Notes under the pieces: model-generated
The model's input: the letters and a program-made list of their open reading frames with translations, nothing else
Database searches by the model: none
Told to the model about the DNA's origin: nothing
NCBI GenBank assembly: GCA_963422775.4
Contig: CAUJSJ030000037.1
Location: 1-64,000, forward strand
DNA length: 64,000 bases
Origin: Pelomonas sp963422775
Lineage (GTDB): Bacteria; Pseudomonadota; Gammaproteobacteria; Burkholderiales; Burkholderiaceae_C
Direction: 5' to 3'
Program-made: the position numbers and the translations under genes
Shown here: piece by piece, positions 1 to 8,075 of the stretch
Position numbering within the stretch: position 1 is the first letter of the stretch
Layout of the letters: each line of letters begins with the position of its first letter

Positions 1-2187
1 GAGATCGTCGAAGGCGGCATCGCCACCACCATCGACCTGCAGACCGTCCAGCCCCTGGCCTACCGCGAGCGCACCGTGTCGCTGAAGGCGGACGCGCTGT
101 ATTACCAGCTGGGCAAGAGCATCCAGGGCGCCAAGAAGTACGCACCGCGCCTGGGCGGCATCTACGTCGACCAGTTCCTCGACCGGACGCTGGGCGTCGC
201 GCTGGCCTTCAGCTACTACGACCAGCCCTCGCTGGAGGACCGCGTCGACAACTGGGGCTTCAACGAGGACCACTCCGCCGACGTGACCGGCGACGGCAAG
301 GTCGACAAGACGCCCTGGGGCTTCCAGAACGGCGTCAAGAAGGGCACCGACAAGCGCTCCAGCCTGCTGGGCAAGATCGAATACAAGCCGAGCAGCGCCG
401 TCGCCATCACCGGCGACGTCTACGCCGCGCGCTCCAACATCCTGGAGCCCACCGTCGTTCACGTCGAAGGCAATGTCGGCAACTGGGACGGCTGGCAGAG
501 CGGCGCCTACAGCAAGGTCACGACCGACGGCGGCTATGTGACTGGCGCGACGGTATCCGGCGTGAACCTGGACAACCTGAACGCGCGCTGGAAGCAGAAC
601 ATGCGCAACTTCGCGGCCGGCCTGAACGGCAAGGTCAAGCTCGACGACTGGCAGCTGGATGCTGACGTCGCCCGCTCCACCGCCGCGCGCGACACCATGT
701 GGTCAGCCGTGCAGATGAGCATGCTGCAGCCCGGCTCGGTCACGTGGAGCTTCCCGCGCGACGGCTGGATGACCTACTCCTTCAGCGGCGACACCGGCAA
801 CCCGGCCGCCTTCTCCACCAACGTCACCGAGCAATGGGGCCCGACCTATGTGGGCAAGCTCAATGACTCGCTGAACTCCCAGCAGTTCAACGCCAGCCGT
901 GCGATCAAGTGGGGCGACGTCAGCAAGCTCAAGTTCGGCCTGCGCACCACGCAGCGCGACAAGTCCTATGCCCAGACCTCGTGGAACTACGCCGGCGCAG
1001 CCACCATCCCGACCAGCGCCTTCCAGCGCGTGCAGGTCGACGGCCGGCCCGACTTCATCGAGTTCACCGACGGCTTTGGCAGCGCGGTCGGCAAATACTT
1101 CGGCGCCACCACGCTGAGCGCCGACGGCCGCAGCCCCACCGCCAGCGACCTGGTGCAGAACAGCTGGCGCGCCAAGGAGAGCAGCAGCGCGGCCTTCGCC
1201 CAGGCCGACCTGAACGGCAGCGCCTTTGGCGACATGAGCTACCGCGGCAACGTCGGCCTGCGCGCCGTGCACACCCGCCAGACCGGCTACGGCATGGAAC
1301 AGGTCAACGGCGGCGCGCCCACGCCCGTGTCGGCCGGCACCAGCTACACCCGCTTCCTGCCCAGCTTGAACCTCATCCTCAACCTGGATCAGGACGACGT
1401 GAACCAGCTGCGCTTCGGCGTCTCGCGCGCCATGGCCCGCGCGCCGCTGGACGTGATGAACGCGGCCCACACCGTCAGCGTCGACCCCAACGGCGTCAAC
1501 CCGACGACGGTCTCCGGCGGCAACCCGCAACTCAAGCCCATGATGGCCAGCCAGGTCGACCTGACCTTGCAGCGCTATTTCGACAAGGACAGCCTCGTCT
1601 CCGTCGGCCTGTTCTACAAGAAGATCAGCGACTACATCGGCATCGCCTCGGTGGCCGGCACCTTCAACGGCAAGGCGGCGTACTACACGCAGCAGGTCAA
1701 CCGCGACGGCGGCAATGTGCAAGGCGTGGAGCTGGTCTACCAGCAGGCCTTCACGGCCCTGCCCGCGCCGTGGAACAGCCTGGGCCTGCAGGCCAACTAC
1801 ACCTACAGCGACAGCAACATCAAGGAAAACGGCGACCGCAGCGGCAGCACGTTCACGCCTATCGCCACGAACGGCCTGATGAAGAGCAACGGCGGCCTGA
1901 CCCTCTGGTACGCCCGCAACGGCTTCGAGGCCCGCCTGGCCGCCAACCACCACTCGGCCTACAACCGCGCGCCGACCTGGGACTCCACGGCCTTTCAATT
2001 GAATGGTGCGGAGACCTGGGTGTCGGCCAACGTGTCGCAGCAGATCACTTCACAACTGCAGGTGCGCTTCGGCATCGAGAACGCGACCAACCAGCGCGTG
2101 ACCTACACCGACCCGCTCAACCCCTGGCACCAGTCGAACTTCCAGTTCGGGCGGCGCTTCAACGTGGGGCTGACGTACAAGCTGTGA
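1..2187 (+). CDS. TonB-dependent outer-membrane receptor (5' end outside window)
   Basis: The frame is open from base 1, so the signal peptide and most of the plug lie upstream. The first residues (EGGIATTIDLQT) match the end of a plug domain. The rest is a long run of amphipathic strands rich in Asn, Tyr and Gly with short turns, as in a 22-stranded barrel. The protein ends in an aromatic/hydrophobic strand (FNVGLTYKL) typical of barrels inserted by BAM. Such receptors import a scarce ligand across the outer membrane using TonB-ExbB-ExbD energy; a tonB/exb operon follows 2 kb downstream on the other strand. The size and the plug ending suggest the large Xanthomonas/Caulobacter-type receptors often used for carbohydrates. 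The substrate cannot be read from the sequence. Confidence 0.9.
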   Translation, partial: EIVEGGIATTIDLQTVQPLAYRERTVSLKADALYYQLGKSIQGAKKYAPRLGGIYVDQFLDRTLGVALAFSYYDQPSLEDRVDNWGFNEDHSADVTGDGKVDKTPWGFQNGVKKGTDKRSSLLGKIEYKPSSAVAITGDVYAARSNILEPTVVHVEGNVGNWDGWQSGAYSKVTTDGGYVTGATVSGVNLDNLNARWKQNMRNFAAGLNGKVKLDDWQLDADVARSTAARDTMWSAVQMSMLQPGSVTWSFPRDGWMTYSFSGDTGNPAAFSTNVTEQWGPTYVGKLNDSLNSQQFNASRAIKWGDVSKLKFGLRTTQRDKSYAQTSWNYAGAATIPTSAFQRVQVDGRPDFIEFTDGFGSAVGKYFGATTLSADGRSPTASDLVQNSWRAKESSSAAFAQADLNGSAFGDMSYRGNVGLRAVHTRQTGYGMEQVNGGAPTPVSAGTSYTRFLPSLNLILNLDQDDVNQLRFGVSRAMARAPLDVMNAAHTVSVDPNGVNPTTVSGGNPQLKPMMASQVDLTLQRYFDKDSLVSVGLFYKKISDYIGIASVAGTFNGKAAYYTQQVNRDGGNVQGVELVYQQAFTALPAPWNSLGLQANYTYSDSNIKENGDRSGSTFTPIATNGLMKSNGGLTLWYARNGFEARLAANHHSAYNRAPTWDSTAFQLNGAETWVSANVSQQITSQLQVRFGIENATNQRVTYTDPLNPWHQSNFQFGRRFNVGLTYKL

Positions 2188-2204
2188 GCAAGGCGGAGCG
2201 GCAC

Positions 2205-2225
2205 GGCGCTTGTCAGACAAGCGCC
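2205..2225. terminator. Perfect 10-bp inverted repeat after the receptor gene
   Basis: GGCGCTTGTC (2205-2214) and GACAAGCGCC (2216-2225) are exact reverse complements around a single base, so the transcript would form a stem with a short loop 17 bases after the receptor stop. There is no T-run, so it may act as an RNA-stabilising hairpin or a factor-dependent stop rather than an intrinsic terminator. Confidence 0.5.
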
Positions 2226-2301
2226 CGTTGTGCCGGGCCTGCGCGCGCACGCAGGCTCAGGCCGCTATCGTTCCCGGACTTCCGAGATCGACCTGCCGCC
2301 C

Positions 2302-3288
2302 ATGACGCCACCGGCCCCGCCCGACAACGCCCCCACCTTGTTCGTCGTGTTCAACCGTGCCTCGGGGCATGGCGACCGCGATGAGGTCGGGCCGGCCGTC
2401 CAGGCCGCCTGCGCAGCCCAGGGCCGCCGCTGCGAGCTGCTGCCGGTGGAAGAACCCGGGCAGTTGGCTGAAACGGCGCGCGAGGCCGTCCGGCGGGCCG
2501 GTGCGACCGGCGGCATCGTCGTCGCGGCCGGTGGCGACGGCACGATCAACGCCGTCGCCCAGGCGGTGCTGGGCAGCGGCTGCAGCTTCGGCGTGCTGCC
2601 GCGCGGCACCTTCAACTACTTCGCGCGCACCCACGGCATTCCGCAAGACCTGGACGGCGCGCTGCGCGTGCTGTTCACCGAGGCCGCAGTGCCCGTGCAA
2701 GTCGGCCAGCTCAATGAGCGCATCTTCCTCGTCAACGCCAGCCTGGGCCTGTACCCCCAGCTGCTGGAAGACCGTGAGTCGTGGAAGCAGCAGTTCGGCC
2801 GCAGCCGACTGGTGGCACTGGCCGCCGGCATCAACACCCTGCTGCGCGGCCACCGCAGCCTGCGGCTGAGCATCGAGCTGGCCGGGCAGACGCGCCAGGT
2901 CCGCACGCCGACGCTGTTCGTCGGCAACAACGCGCTGCAGATGGAACAGGTAGGCCTGCCGGAGGCACAGGCCATCGACGCGGGCTGCCTTGCGGGGGTG
3001 ACGCTCAAGCCCATCGGGCGCTGGTCGATGCTCGCGTTGCTGGCGCGCGGGGCCTTCGGCCAGCTTGGCGAGGCCGATCAGGTGCAGAACTTCGCCTTCC
3101 GCCGCCTGACCGTGACGGCCCGCGCCCTCGGCTCGCAACGTATCAAGGTCGCCACCGACGGCGAGGTGCTGCACCTGCCGCTGCCGCTACGTTTCGAAGT
3201 GGCGCCTCGTCCGCTGATGCTGATCCGCCCGGCCGGGCTGGCGCAAGAGCGCCTGGATGCGCAACAGGCGCCGGAGCCCCGCGCATGA
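2302..3288 (+). CDS. Diacylglycerol kinase-family lipid kinase
   Basis: About 328 residues. The N-terminal half has the DAGK/NAD-kinase-like fold: a first strand (LFVVFNRASG), then the nucleotide-binding motif GGDGTIN and GVLPRGTFNYFAR. The C-terminal half is beta-rich and ends with ATDGEVL and a hydrophobic strand, as in YegS/DgkB-type kinases. The family phosphorylates diacylglycerol or related lipids at the inner leaflet. The ATG at 2302 is preferred to one at 2230, because the upstream residues are low-complexity and overlap the hairpin region. The stop overlaps the start of the phosphoesterase (ATGA), so the two genes are translationally coupled and may act together on a phospholipid or phosphorylated lipid. 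The exact substrate is unknown. Confidence 0.85.
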   Translation: MTPPAPPDNAPTLFVVFNRASGHGDRDEVGPAVQAACAAQGRRCELLPVEEPGQLAETAREAVRRAGATGGIVVAAGGDGTINAVAQAVLGSGCSFGVLPRGTFNYFARTHGIPQDLDGALRVLFTEAAVPVQVGQLNERIFLVNASLGLYPQLLEDRESWKQQFGRSRLVALAAGINTLLRGHRSLRLSIELAGQTRQVRTPTLFVGNNALQMEQVGLPEAQAIDAGCLAGVTLKPIGRWSMLALLARGAFGQLGEADQVQNFAFRRLTVTARALGSQRIKVATDGEVLHLPLPLRFEVAPRPLMLIRPAGLAQERLDAQQAPEPRA

Positions 3289-4085
3289 CGGTGGTTCTGC
3301 AGGTCTCCGACCCCCATTTCGGCACCGAGAGGCCGGTGGCCATCGTTGCGCTGCAACGGCTCGCCGCCGAACTGCGGCCCGACCTGCTGCTGGTCACCGG
3401 CGACATCACCCAGCGCGCCAAGCCCGCCGAGTTCGCCCGGGCCAAGGTGGTGTTCGACCAGCTCGGCGTGCCGGCCCAGCTCATCATCCCGGGCAACCAC
3501 GACATCCCCCTGTTCGACGTCTTCGCGCGCGCTTTCCATCCCTACGGCCGCTACGCCCGCGTCTTCGGCACCGCGCTGGAGGGCGAGTTCGAGCGCGACG
3601 ATCTGCTGGTCATCGCGATCAACACCACGCGACGCTACCGGCACAAGAACGGCGAGGTGTCGCAGGCGCAGGTGGAGCGCGTGGCCGAGCGTCTGGCGCG
3701 GGCCAGGCCGCAGCAGATACGCCTCGTCGCGGTGCACCAGCCGGTGGCCGTGACCGAGGAGGTCGACGTCGACAACCTGCTGCGCGGCCATGAACACGCG
3801 GTGCGGCGCTGGGCGGTGGCAGGGGTCGATGCGGTCATCGGTGGCCACATCCACCTGCCCTATGTGCTGCCGCTGAAGCAGAGCTGGCCTGACCTGCCGC
3901 GCGCCGTGTGGGCCGTGCAGGCGGGCACCTCGCTCAGCCACCGCCTGCGCGGGGGCCTGTCCAATTCGGTCAACGTGATCCGTACGGCACCCGGCCCCAG
4001 CGCCGTGGTGGAGCGCTGGGACCTGGACGAGGCGGCGGGCATGTTCCGGCTGGTGCAGTCGACGCCGTTGGCGGTCGAGCGCTGA
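3285..4085 (+). CDS. Calcineurin-like metallophosphoesterase
   Basis: 266 residues with the five metal-binding blocks of the family in order: SDPHFG near the N-terminus, LLVTGDIT, IPGNHDIP, AVHQPV and GGHIHLPY. These give the His/Asp/Asn ligands of a binuclear metal centre. The layout resembles class III cyclic nucleotide phosphodiesterases (CpdA type), but the family also hydrolyses many other phosphoesters. The start overlaps the lipid kinase stop by four bases (ATGA), so the two form one expression unit. No signal peptide is visible, so the enzyme should be cytoplasmic. The C-terminus carries a short beta segment that follows the catalytic core. Confidence 0.85.
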   Translation: MTVVLQVSDPHFGTERPVAIVALQRLAAELRPDLLLVTGDITQRAKPAEFARAKVVFDQLGVPAQLIIPGNHDIPLFDVFARAFHPYGRYARVFGTALEGEFERDDLLVIAINTTRRYRHKNGEVSQAQVERVAERLARARPQQIRLVAVHQPVAVTEEVDVDNLLRGHEHAVRRWAVAGVDAVIGGHIHLPYVLPLKQSWPDLPRAVWAVQAGTSLSHRLRGGLSNSVNVIRTAPGPSAVVERWDLDEAAGMFRLVQSTPLAVER

Positions 4086-4144
4086 ATGCGGCGCGAGTGC
4101 CCAGGCCCTGCACCAGGCCGCATCGGCAAGGAGAGGTCAACAGC

Positions 4145-4834
4145 TCAGAAGAAGATCACGGGCAGGGAGACCTGCACTTCATCCGCACCGCCCGCCGTGC
4201 AGCGCATGCGCTTGACCGGTGCCTGCACGTACTTGTGGTACCCCTTGGGGCCGGACAGCGTCGCGACGTCGACGACCTGCCTGCCGCGGATTTTGATCAA
4301 CGTCTGCACGGTGCCCTTGAGCCCGACGCGGTCGATGGCTTCCTCCAGCGCCGAGGCCAGCACGGCCTCGTAGCCGGGGCAGGCCAAGCTGATCTCGCGC
4401 TTGACGACGGGCGGCGCGGCGGGCGGCGCCGGCACGGGCACTGGCGCAGGGGCCGCGGCGACCACGACGGGCTCCTTGGGCGGCGTGGCCTGCACGACCT
4501 GGATGGGCGCGGGCGGCGGCGTGACGACGGGCACGATCTCGGGCGGCGGCACGTAGGCCGGCGGCGGCACGATCTTCTGCATCGGCTCGATCTTCACGAC
4601 CTTGGGCGGTGGCGGGGGCGGCGGAGGCGGCAGCACCTCGGGCAGCAGCGCCATCTCGATGGGCTTCTTGATGGCCTCGGCGGCCTTGGACGCAAGGCCC
4701 GTGCTCAGCCCCCAGCCCAGCACGATATGCAGGCCGACGACGACGGCGATGCCGGTGCCGCGGTTGGCGTTGGCCGGCGGCTTGAGTTGCGAGCGCAGCG
4801 GTGCCGCGATGGACACGGCCAATGGCGGCGGCAC
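4145..4834 (-). CDS. tonB: Energy transducer TonB
   Basis: A short cytoplasmic N-terminus, one membrane span (GIAVVVGLHIVLGWGLSTGLA), a long Pro-rich linker with PPPPPPPP and repeated VTPPPAP-like units, then a C-terminal TonB domain that would contact receptor TonB boxes. It completes the exbB-exbD-exbD-tonB operon. The start is doubtful. The listed GTG at 4834 lacks a good ribosome site. In the same frame an ATA codon at 4909 lies 4 bases after AGGAGAG and 9 bases after the exbD2 stop, which would add 25 residues (ISAVLSPGISGG...). Either the true start codon is a rare ATA, an ATG was mutated or misread, or translation begins at GTG. Function is secure, the N-terminus is not. Confidence 0.85.
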   Translation of the reverse strand: MPPPLAVSIAAPLRSQLKPPANANRGTGIAVVVGLHIVLGWGLSTGLASKAAEAIKKPIEMALLPEVLPPPPPPPPPKVVKIEPMQKIVPPPAYVPPPEIVPVVTPPPAPIQVVQATPPKEPVVVAAAPAPVPVPAPPAAPPVVKREISLACPGYEAVLASALEEAIDRVGLKGTVQTLIKIRGRQVVDVATLSGPKGYHKYVQAPVKRMRCTAGGADEVQVSLPVIFF

Positions 4835-4918
4835 GAGGCGACGTGGCGCGGGGCGGGTGTCGTCCAGCGTCAGGCCACCGGAGATGCCGGGAGAAAGGAC
4901 TGCACTTATGGATCTCTC

Positions 4919-5377
4919 CTACTGCTGATCGTCGAGAAATTGCTCGCTGCCGGTCACGCCGAGCTTGTTCAGGCCGGCCTGGTGGGCGGCCGTCATGACG
5001 GCGGCGAAGCGGTCGTACTTGGCGCCCGGCTGCGGGCGCACATGCACCTCGGGCTGGGTGGCCTGCTGGCCGGCGGCGATGAGGCGATCGTGCAGCGTGG
5101 CATCGTCGGCCACGGCCTCCCCGTTCCAAAGCACGACGTCGCCCGGCGCGATGTCCAGCCGCACGACCTCGGGCGGCACCGGCGGCGGCGCGCTCGGCGG
5201 CGCGATGGGCAGGTTGAGGTTGACGCTGTGCAGCTGGACCGGGATGGTGATGATGAGCATCACCAGCAGCACCAGCATCACGTCGATCAGCGGCGTGGTG
5301 TTGATGTCGGGCACCGGCAGCGCCGACGTGATCTCGAGGCGCGCGCGGGCCGCCTTCTTCAGCGGTGACGAACTCAT
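4919..5377 (-). CDS. exbD: ExbD/TolR-family biopolymer transport protein (second copy)
   Basis: 152 residues. A short cytoplasmic N-terminus leads to DINTTPLIDVMLVLLVMLIIT, the single ExbD transmembrane helix with the essential Asp (PLIDVML) that carries protons with ExbB. A periplasmic domain follows, with the typical HVRPQPGAKYDRFAAVM segment. The start overlaps the end of the upstream exbD copy (ATGA), so the two are translationally coupled. Two exbD genes in series are common where ExbBD heteromers drive a dedicated TonB system. This copy is intact, unlike its neighbour, and could supply all ExbD function. Confidence 0.9.
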   Translation of the reverse strand: MSSSPLKKAARARLEITSALPVPDINTTPLIDVMLVLLVMLIITIPVQLHSVNLNLPIAPPSAPPPVPPEVVRLDIAPGDVVLWNGEAVADDATLHDRLIAAGQQATQPEVHVRPQPGAKYDRFAAVMTAAHQAGLNKLGVTGSEQFLDDQQ

Positions 5378-5796
5378 AGCGATCGGGCCGGTGGCTCGGT
5401 GATGAAGCCCACCTTGGCGATGCCGGCGCGCTGGGCGGCCAGCAGCACGCGGCCTACCGGCGCGTAGTCGCTGCCGGCGTCACCGCGGATGCGCACCTCG
5501 GGCTGAGGCTACTGAACGGCGATACCTTTCAGGCGCTCGAAGAGGGCGTCCTTGCCGGCCACGGGCGCGTCGAACCAGTAGAGCTTGCCCTCGCGCGATA
5601 CCGTGATGACGACATCCTTGGGCTGGCTCTCGCGCACTTCGTTGCGCTGGTGCGGCAGCTCCACCGGCACCGAGAAGTTCACGACCGGGATGGTGATGAG
5701 GAAGATGATGAGCAGCACCAGCATGACGTCGACGAGCGGCGTCGTGTTGATGGACGAGACGGCCTCGTCGGCGCCTTGAGCAATCTGGATGGCCAT
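5374..5796 (-). pseudogene. exbD: exbD (first copy) with in-frame amber codon
   Basis: Reads as a normal ExbD from ATG at 5796: membrane helix SINTTPLVDVMLVLLIIFLIT with the conserved Asp, then the periplasmic domain to KGIAVQ. The next codon is TAG (5511-5509). Past it the same frame continues with PQPEVRIRGD..YAPVGRVLLAAQRAGIAKVGFITEP and stops at 5374, overlapping the next exbD start by ATGA. The residues after TAG are exactly the conserved ExbD C-terminus, so a CAG-to-TAG change (Gln) is the simplest explanation. A truncated 95-residue protein would lack the last periplasmic strand and helix. It could be real inactivation, amber suppression or a base error; the gene coupling suggests the full length is ancestral. 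Confidence 0.8.
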
Positions 5797-5806
5797 CGTG
5801 CAGCGC

Positions 5807-6601
5807 TCAGGCCAGGGCGGGGCTCAGGCCGACGCCTTGCTGCGGCTGCTCGGCAGCGGCGGGCTGCTCATGCCCCGAGCCCAGCAGCACGGAATGCAGT
5901 TCGCCGGAGAAGTCGCGCACGTCGTCCAGCACCAGGGCATTGCGGCGCAACAGCGCGTTGTAGCCCAGCACGGCGGGCACGGCGACCGCGAGGCCGATGG
6001 CCGTCATGATGAGCGCCTCGCCCACCGGGCCGGCCACCTTGTCGATGGAAGCCTGGCCGGCCACGCCGATGGCGGTGAGCGCGTGATAGATGCCCCAGAC
6101 CGTGCCCAGCAGGCCGACGAAGGGCGATGTGGACCCGACCGTGGCCAGCAGGCTCAGGCCCGTGGAGAGCTGGCGCTGCACGCGCTCGGTGGCGCGGTGC
6201 AGGGACAGGTCGACCCAGTCGGCAAAGTCCACCTTGGCACGCAGGCCGTGGTGGCGTTGCGTGGCCTCCAGGCTGGCCTCGGCGATGTAGCGATACGGGC
6301 TCTTGGGCGACAGCTTCTCGGCACCCGCCTTGACGGTGCCGGCGCTCCAGAAATCCTTCTGCGCAGCACGTGCCTGCACGCCCAGCTTGGCCTGCTGCAG
6401 CAGCTTGGTGATGATGACGTACCAGCTGCCCGCGCTCATCGCCACGAGGGTGAAGAGCACGGCCTTGGTGACGGCGTCGCTCTTGTCCCAGACGGAGCCG
6501 ATGCCGTAGGGGTTGTCGCCGCCCTGGGCCTGTGCGGCCGTGGCAACGAGGAGCAGCACGAGGGGCGCGAGCGCGCGGTGGGCAAAGGTGGAGGAGTTCA
6601 T
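5807..6601 (-). CDS. exbB: ExbB/TolQ/MotA-family proton channel protein
   Basis: 264 residues. The N-terminus (MNSSTFAHRALAPLVLLLVATAAQA) looks like a signal sequence, followed by a short periplasmic stretch, a first inner-membrane helix (VLFTLVAMSAGSWYVIITKLL), a large cytoplasmic domain, and two C-terminal helices in the MotA/TolQ/ExbB domain (PFVGLLGTVWGIYHAL and ALIMTAIGLAVAVPAVLGYN). It forms the pentameric proton channel with ExbD and energises TonB. The ATG at 6601 is preferred over one at 6682 because the extra residues are not signal-like and would run into the regulator gene. The first gene of the exbB-exbD-exbD-tonB operon. Confidence 0.9.
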   Translation of the reverse strand: MNSSTFAHRALAPLVLLLVATAAQAQGGDNPYGIGSVWDKSDAVTKAVLFTLVAMSAGSWYVIITKLLQQAKLGVQARAAQKDFWSAGTVKAGAEKLSPKSPYRYIAEASLEATQRHHGLRAKVDFADWVDLSLHRATERVQRQLSTGLSLLATVGSTSPFVGLLGTVWGIYHALTAIGVAGQASIDKVAGPVGEALIMTAIGLAVAVPAVLGYNALLRRNALVLDDVRDFSGELHSVLLGSGHEQPAAAEQPQQGVGLSPALA

Positions 6602-6683
6602 CGGTGTGTTGGCTGAGATCTGAGGAACCTGGCCAGTGTGCGCAGCGGCGGCCGGGGCGAGGAACGAAGGATTTCGCGTCAAC

Positions 6684-7798
6684 TCATGCGGCGGCGTGGA
6701 TGCGCAGGGGCGGCGCCGGCTCGTGCCCGATCTGCGGCGTCACCGCGCGCGCTGGCGGCAGCAGGCCCAGCCGCTTGAGCTGGGTGCGCAGCACATTGCG
6801 CGTGATGCCCAACAGCGCCGCCGTGTGCACCTGGTTGTGGTGGCAATGGCGGCAGGCCGCGCGGATCGGGGCGGACTCGACGCGCTCATGCAGGGCCTGC
6901 GGCGCCTCGTCGAACAACCGTTCGAAGACGCGCTCCAGCACCTCCTCTTCATCGCCGACGTTGCCAGTCGATGCGGGCGGCATGAGCTGCGGCCCCGAGA
7001 CGGAACGGAGCTGCAGGTCCTCGCGGGCGATGCGGCCGTCGCGGCAGATGATCAGCGCGTAGTGGATGACGTTTTCCAGCTCGCGGATGTTGCCGGGCCA
7101 GGCGTAGGCCAGCAAGGCGTCGCGCGCGTCGCTGCTGAGGCGCACGTCGGTGAGGCCCAGGCGCCGGCTGTAGACCTCGATGAAATGCTCAGCCAGCGCA
7201 AAGATGTCGCCCGGCCGCTGGGCCAGGTGCTGAGCTGCAGCGTGGCAACGCTGAGGCGGTAATAGAGATCAGCGCGGAAGTGGCCGGCCGCCACCGCCTG
7301 CTCCAGCCGCACATTGGTGGCGGCCACCAGCCGCACGCGCACGTCGATGGGCTTGCGCGAGCCGATGCGCACGACCTGGCGCTCCTGCAACACGCGCAGC
7401 AGCTTCACCTGCACCGAAAGCGGCAGGTCGCCGACTTCGTCCAGAAACAACGTGCCCTCGGCCGCGGCCTCGAACCAGCCGGCGCGCGCGCTGGTGGCGC
7501 CCGTGTAGGCGCCGGCCTCGTGGCCAAAGAGTTCCGCTTCGACGAGCTGCTCGGTGAACGCGCCGCAGTTCACGGCCAGGAACAGCCCGCGGCGGCCGCT
7601 GCTGCTGTGGATATGGCGGGCGATCAGCTCCTTGCCGGTGCCAGTCTCGCCAATGATGAGCACGGTGGCATCACTGGCGGCGACGCGCTCGGCCTGGGCC
7701 AGCAACGCACGCGAGGCCGGGTCGTCGAACACCAGCGCCTTGGCGCGGATCGACAGCACCTGGTGCTGGGAGTCGGGGAAGGTGAGCAGGCGGGTCAT
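6684..7798 (-). pseudogene. Sigma-54-dependent regulator (AAA+ / Fis-type HTH), frameshifted
   Basis: From ATG 7798 the frame encodes a sigma-54 activator AAA+ domain: Walker A (GETGTGKE), a GAYTGA loop (Tyr replacing the usual Phe of GAFTGA), Walker B (LFLDEVGD), and the R-finger region (FRADLYYRLSVATLQL). Near 7226-7234 the family sequence moves to another frame, which continues as LAQRPGDIFALAEHF, then WPGNIRELENV and a C-terminal Fis-like helix-turn-helix ending at 6684. One missing base (for example AGC-CAC-CTG read as AGC-ACC-TGG) explains the change. There is no recognisable N-terminal sensor domain, only about 20 residues. If the lesion is real, the protein lacks its DNA-binding domain and is inactive. 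It sits between the exb operon and the divergent TIR/SLOG island and could have controlled either. Confidence 0.8.
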
Positions 7799-8075
7799 TG
7801 GCCGGCACTCTAGGCACCGCCTCCCCAACAGGGAACGCCTCTTTGCACAGATGGATATGCGTTCGGTCGCACCTCGGTTGTTGCCGCATGTCGGCGGCAG
7901 CGCAGCCAAAGGAAGAACGGTGCCAAGCCCACAATCCTTAGGACGCGAATTCCGACGTTCGGCACTAAGCTGCAGCCGCCCACACGCTGGCGCACCGGCG
8001 AGCTGTTCAAGACCCAGCAAGACCGGACGGCCCAGCGCAGGCGGGCACGAAAGAAACCGAAGAAATGGAGGCGCC
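7799..8075. promoter_or_regulatory. Divergent intergenic region upstream of the TIR/SLOG gene island
   Basis: 277 bases without a convincing gene, between the leftward regulator and the rightward island; promoters for both should lie here. A good ribosome site (GGAG, 8067-8070) precedes the ATG at 8076. GGCAC at 7961 followed by TGCAG resembles a sigma-54 -24/-12 pair, but the spacing is one base short, so no promoter is called. Confidence 0.4.

Noticed and set aside
703..1998. Long open frame on the minus strand inside the TonB receptor gene
   Set aside because: Ala/Val/Gly/Arg-rich translation without motifs; an antisense shadow of a GC-rich coding gene.
4590..4630. Simple repeat in the tonB gene
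   Set aside because: The GGC/GGCGG run is the normal Pro-rich linker of TonB read on the other strand.
7961..7976. Sigma-54-like promoter (GGCAC...TGCAG)
   Set aside because: The distance between the GG and GC pairs is one base too short for the strict -24/-12 spacing.
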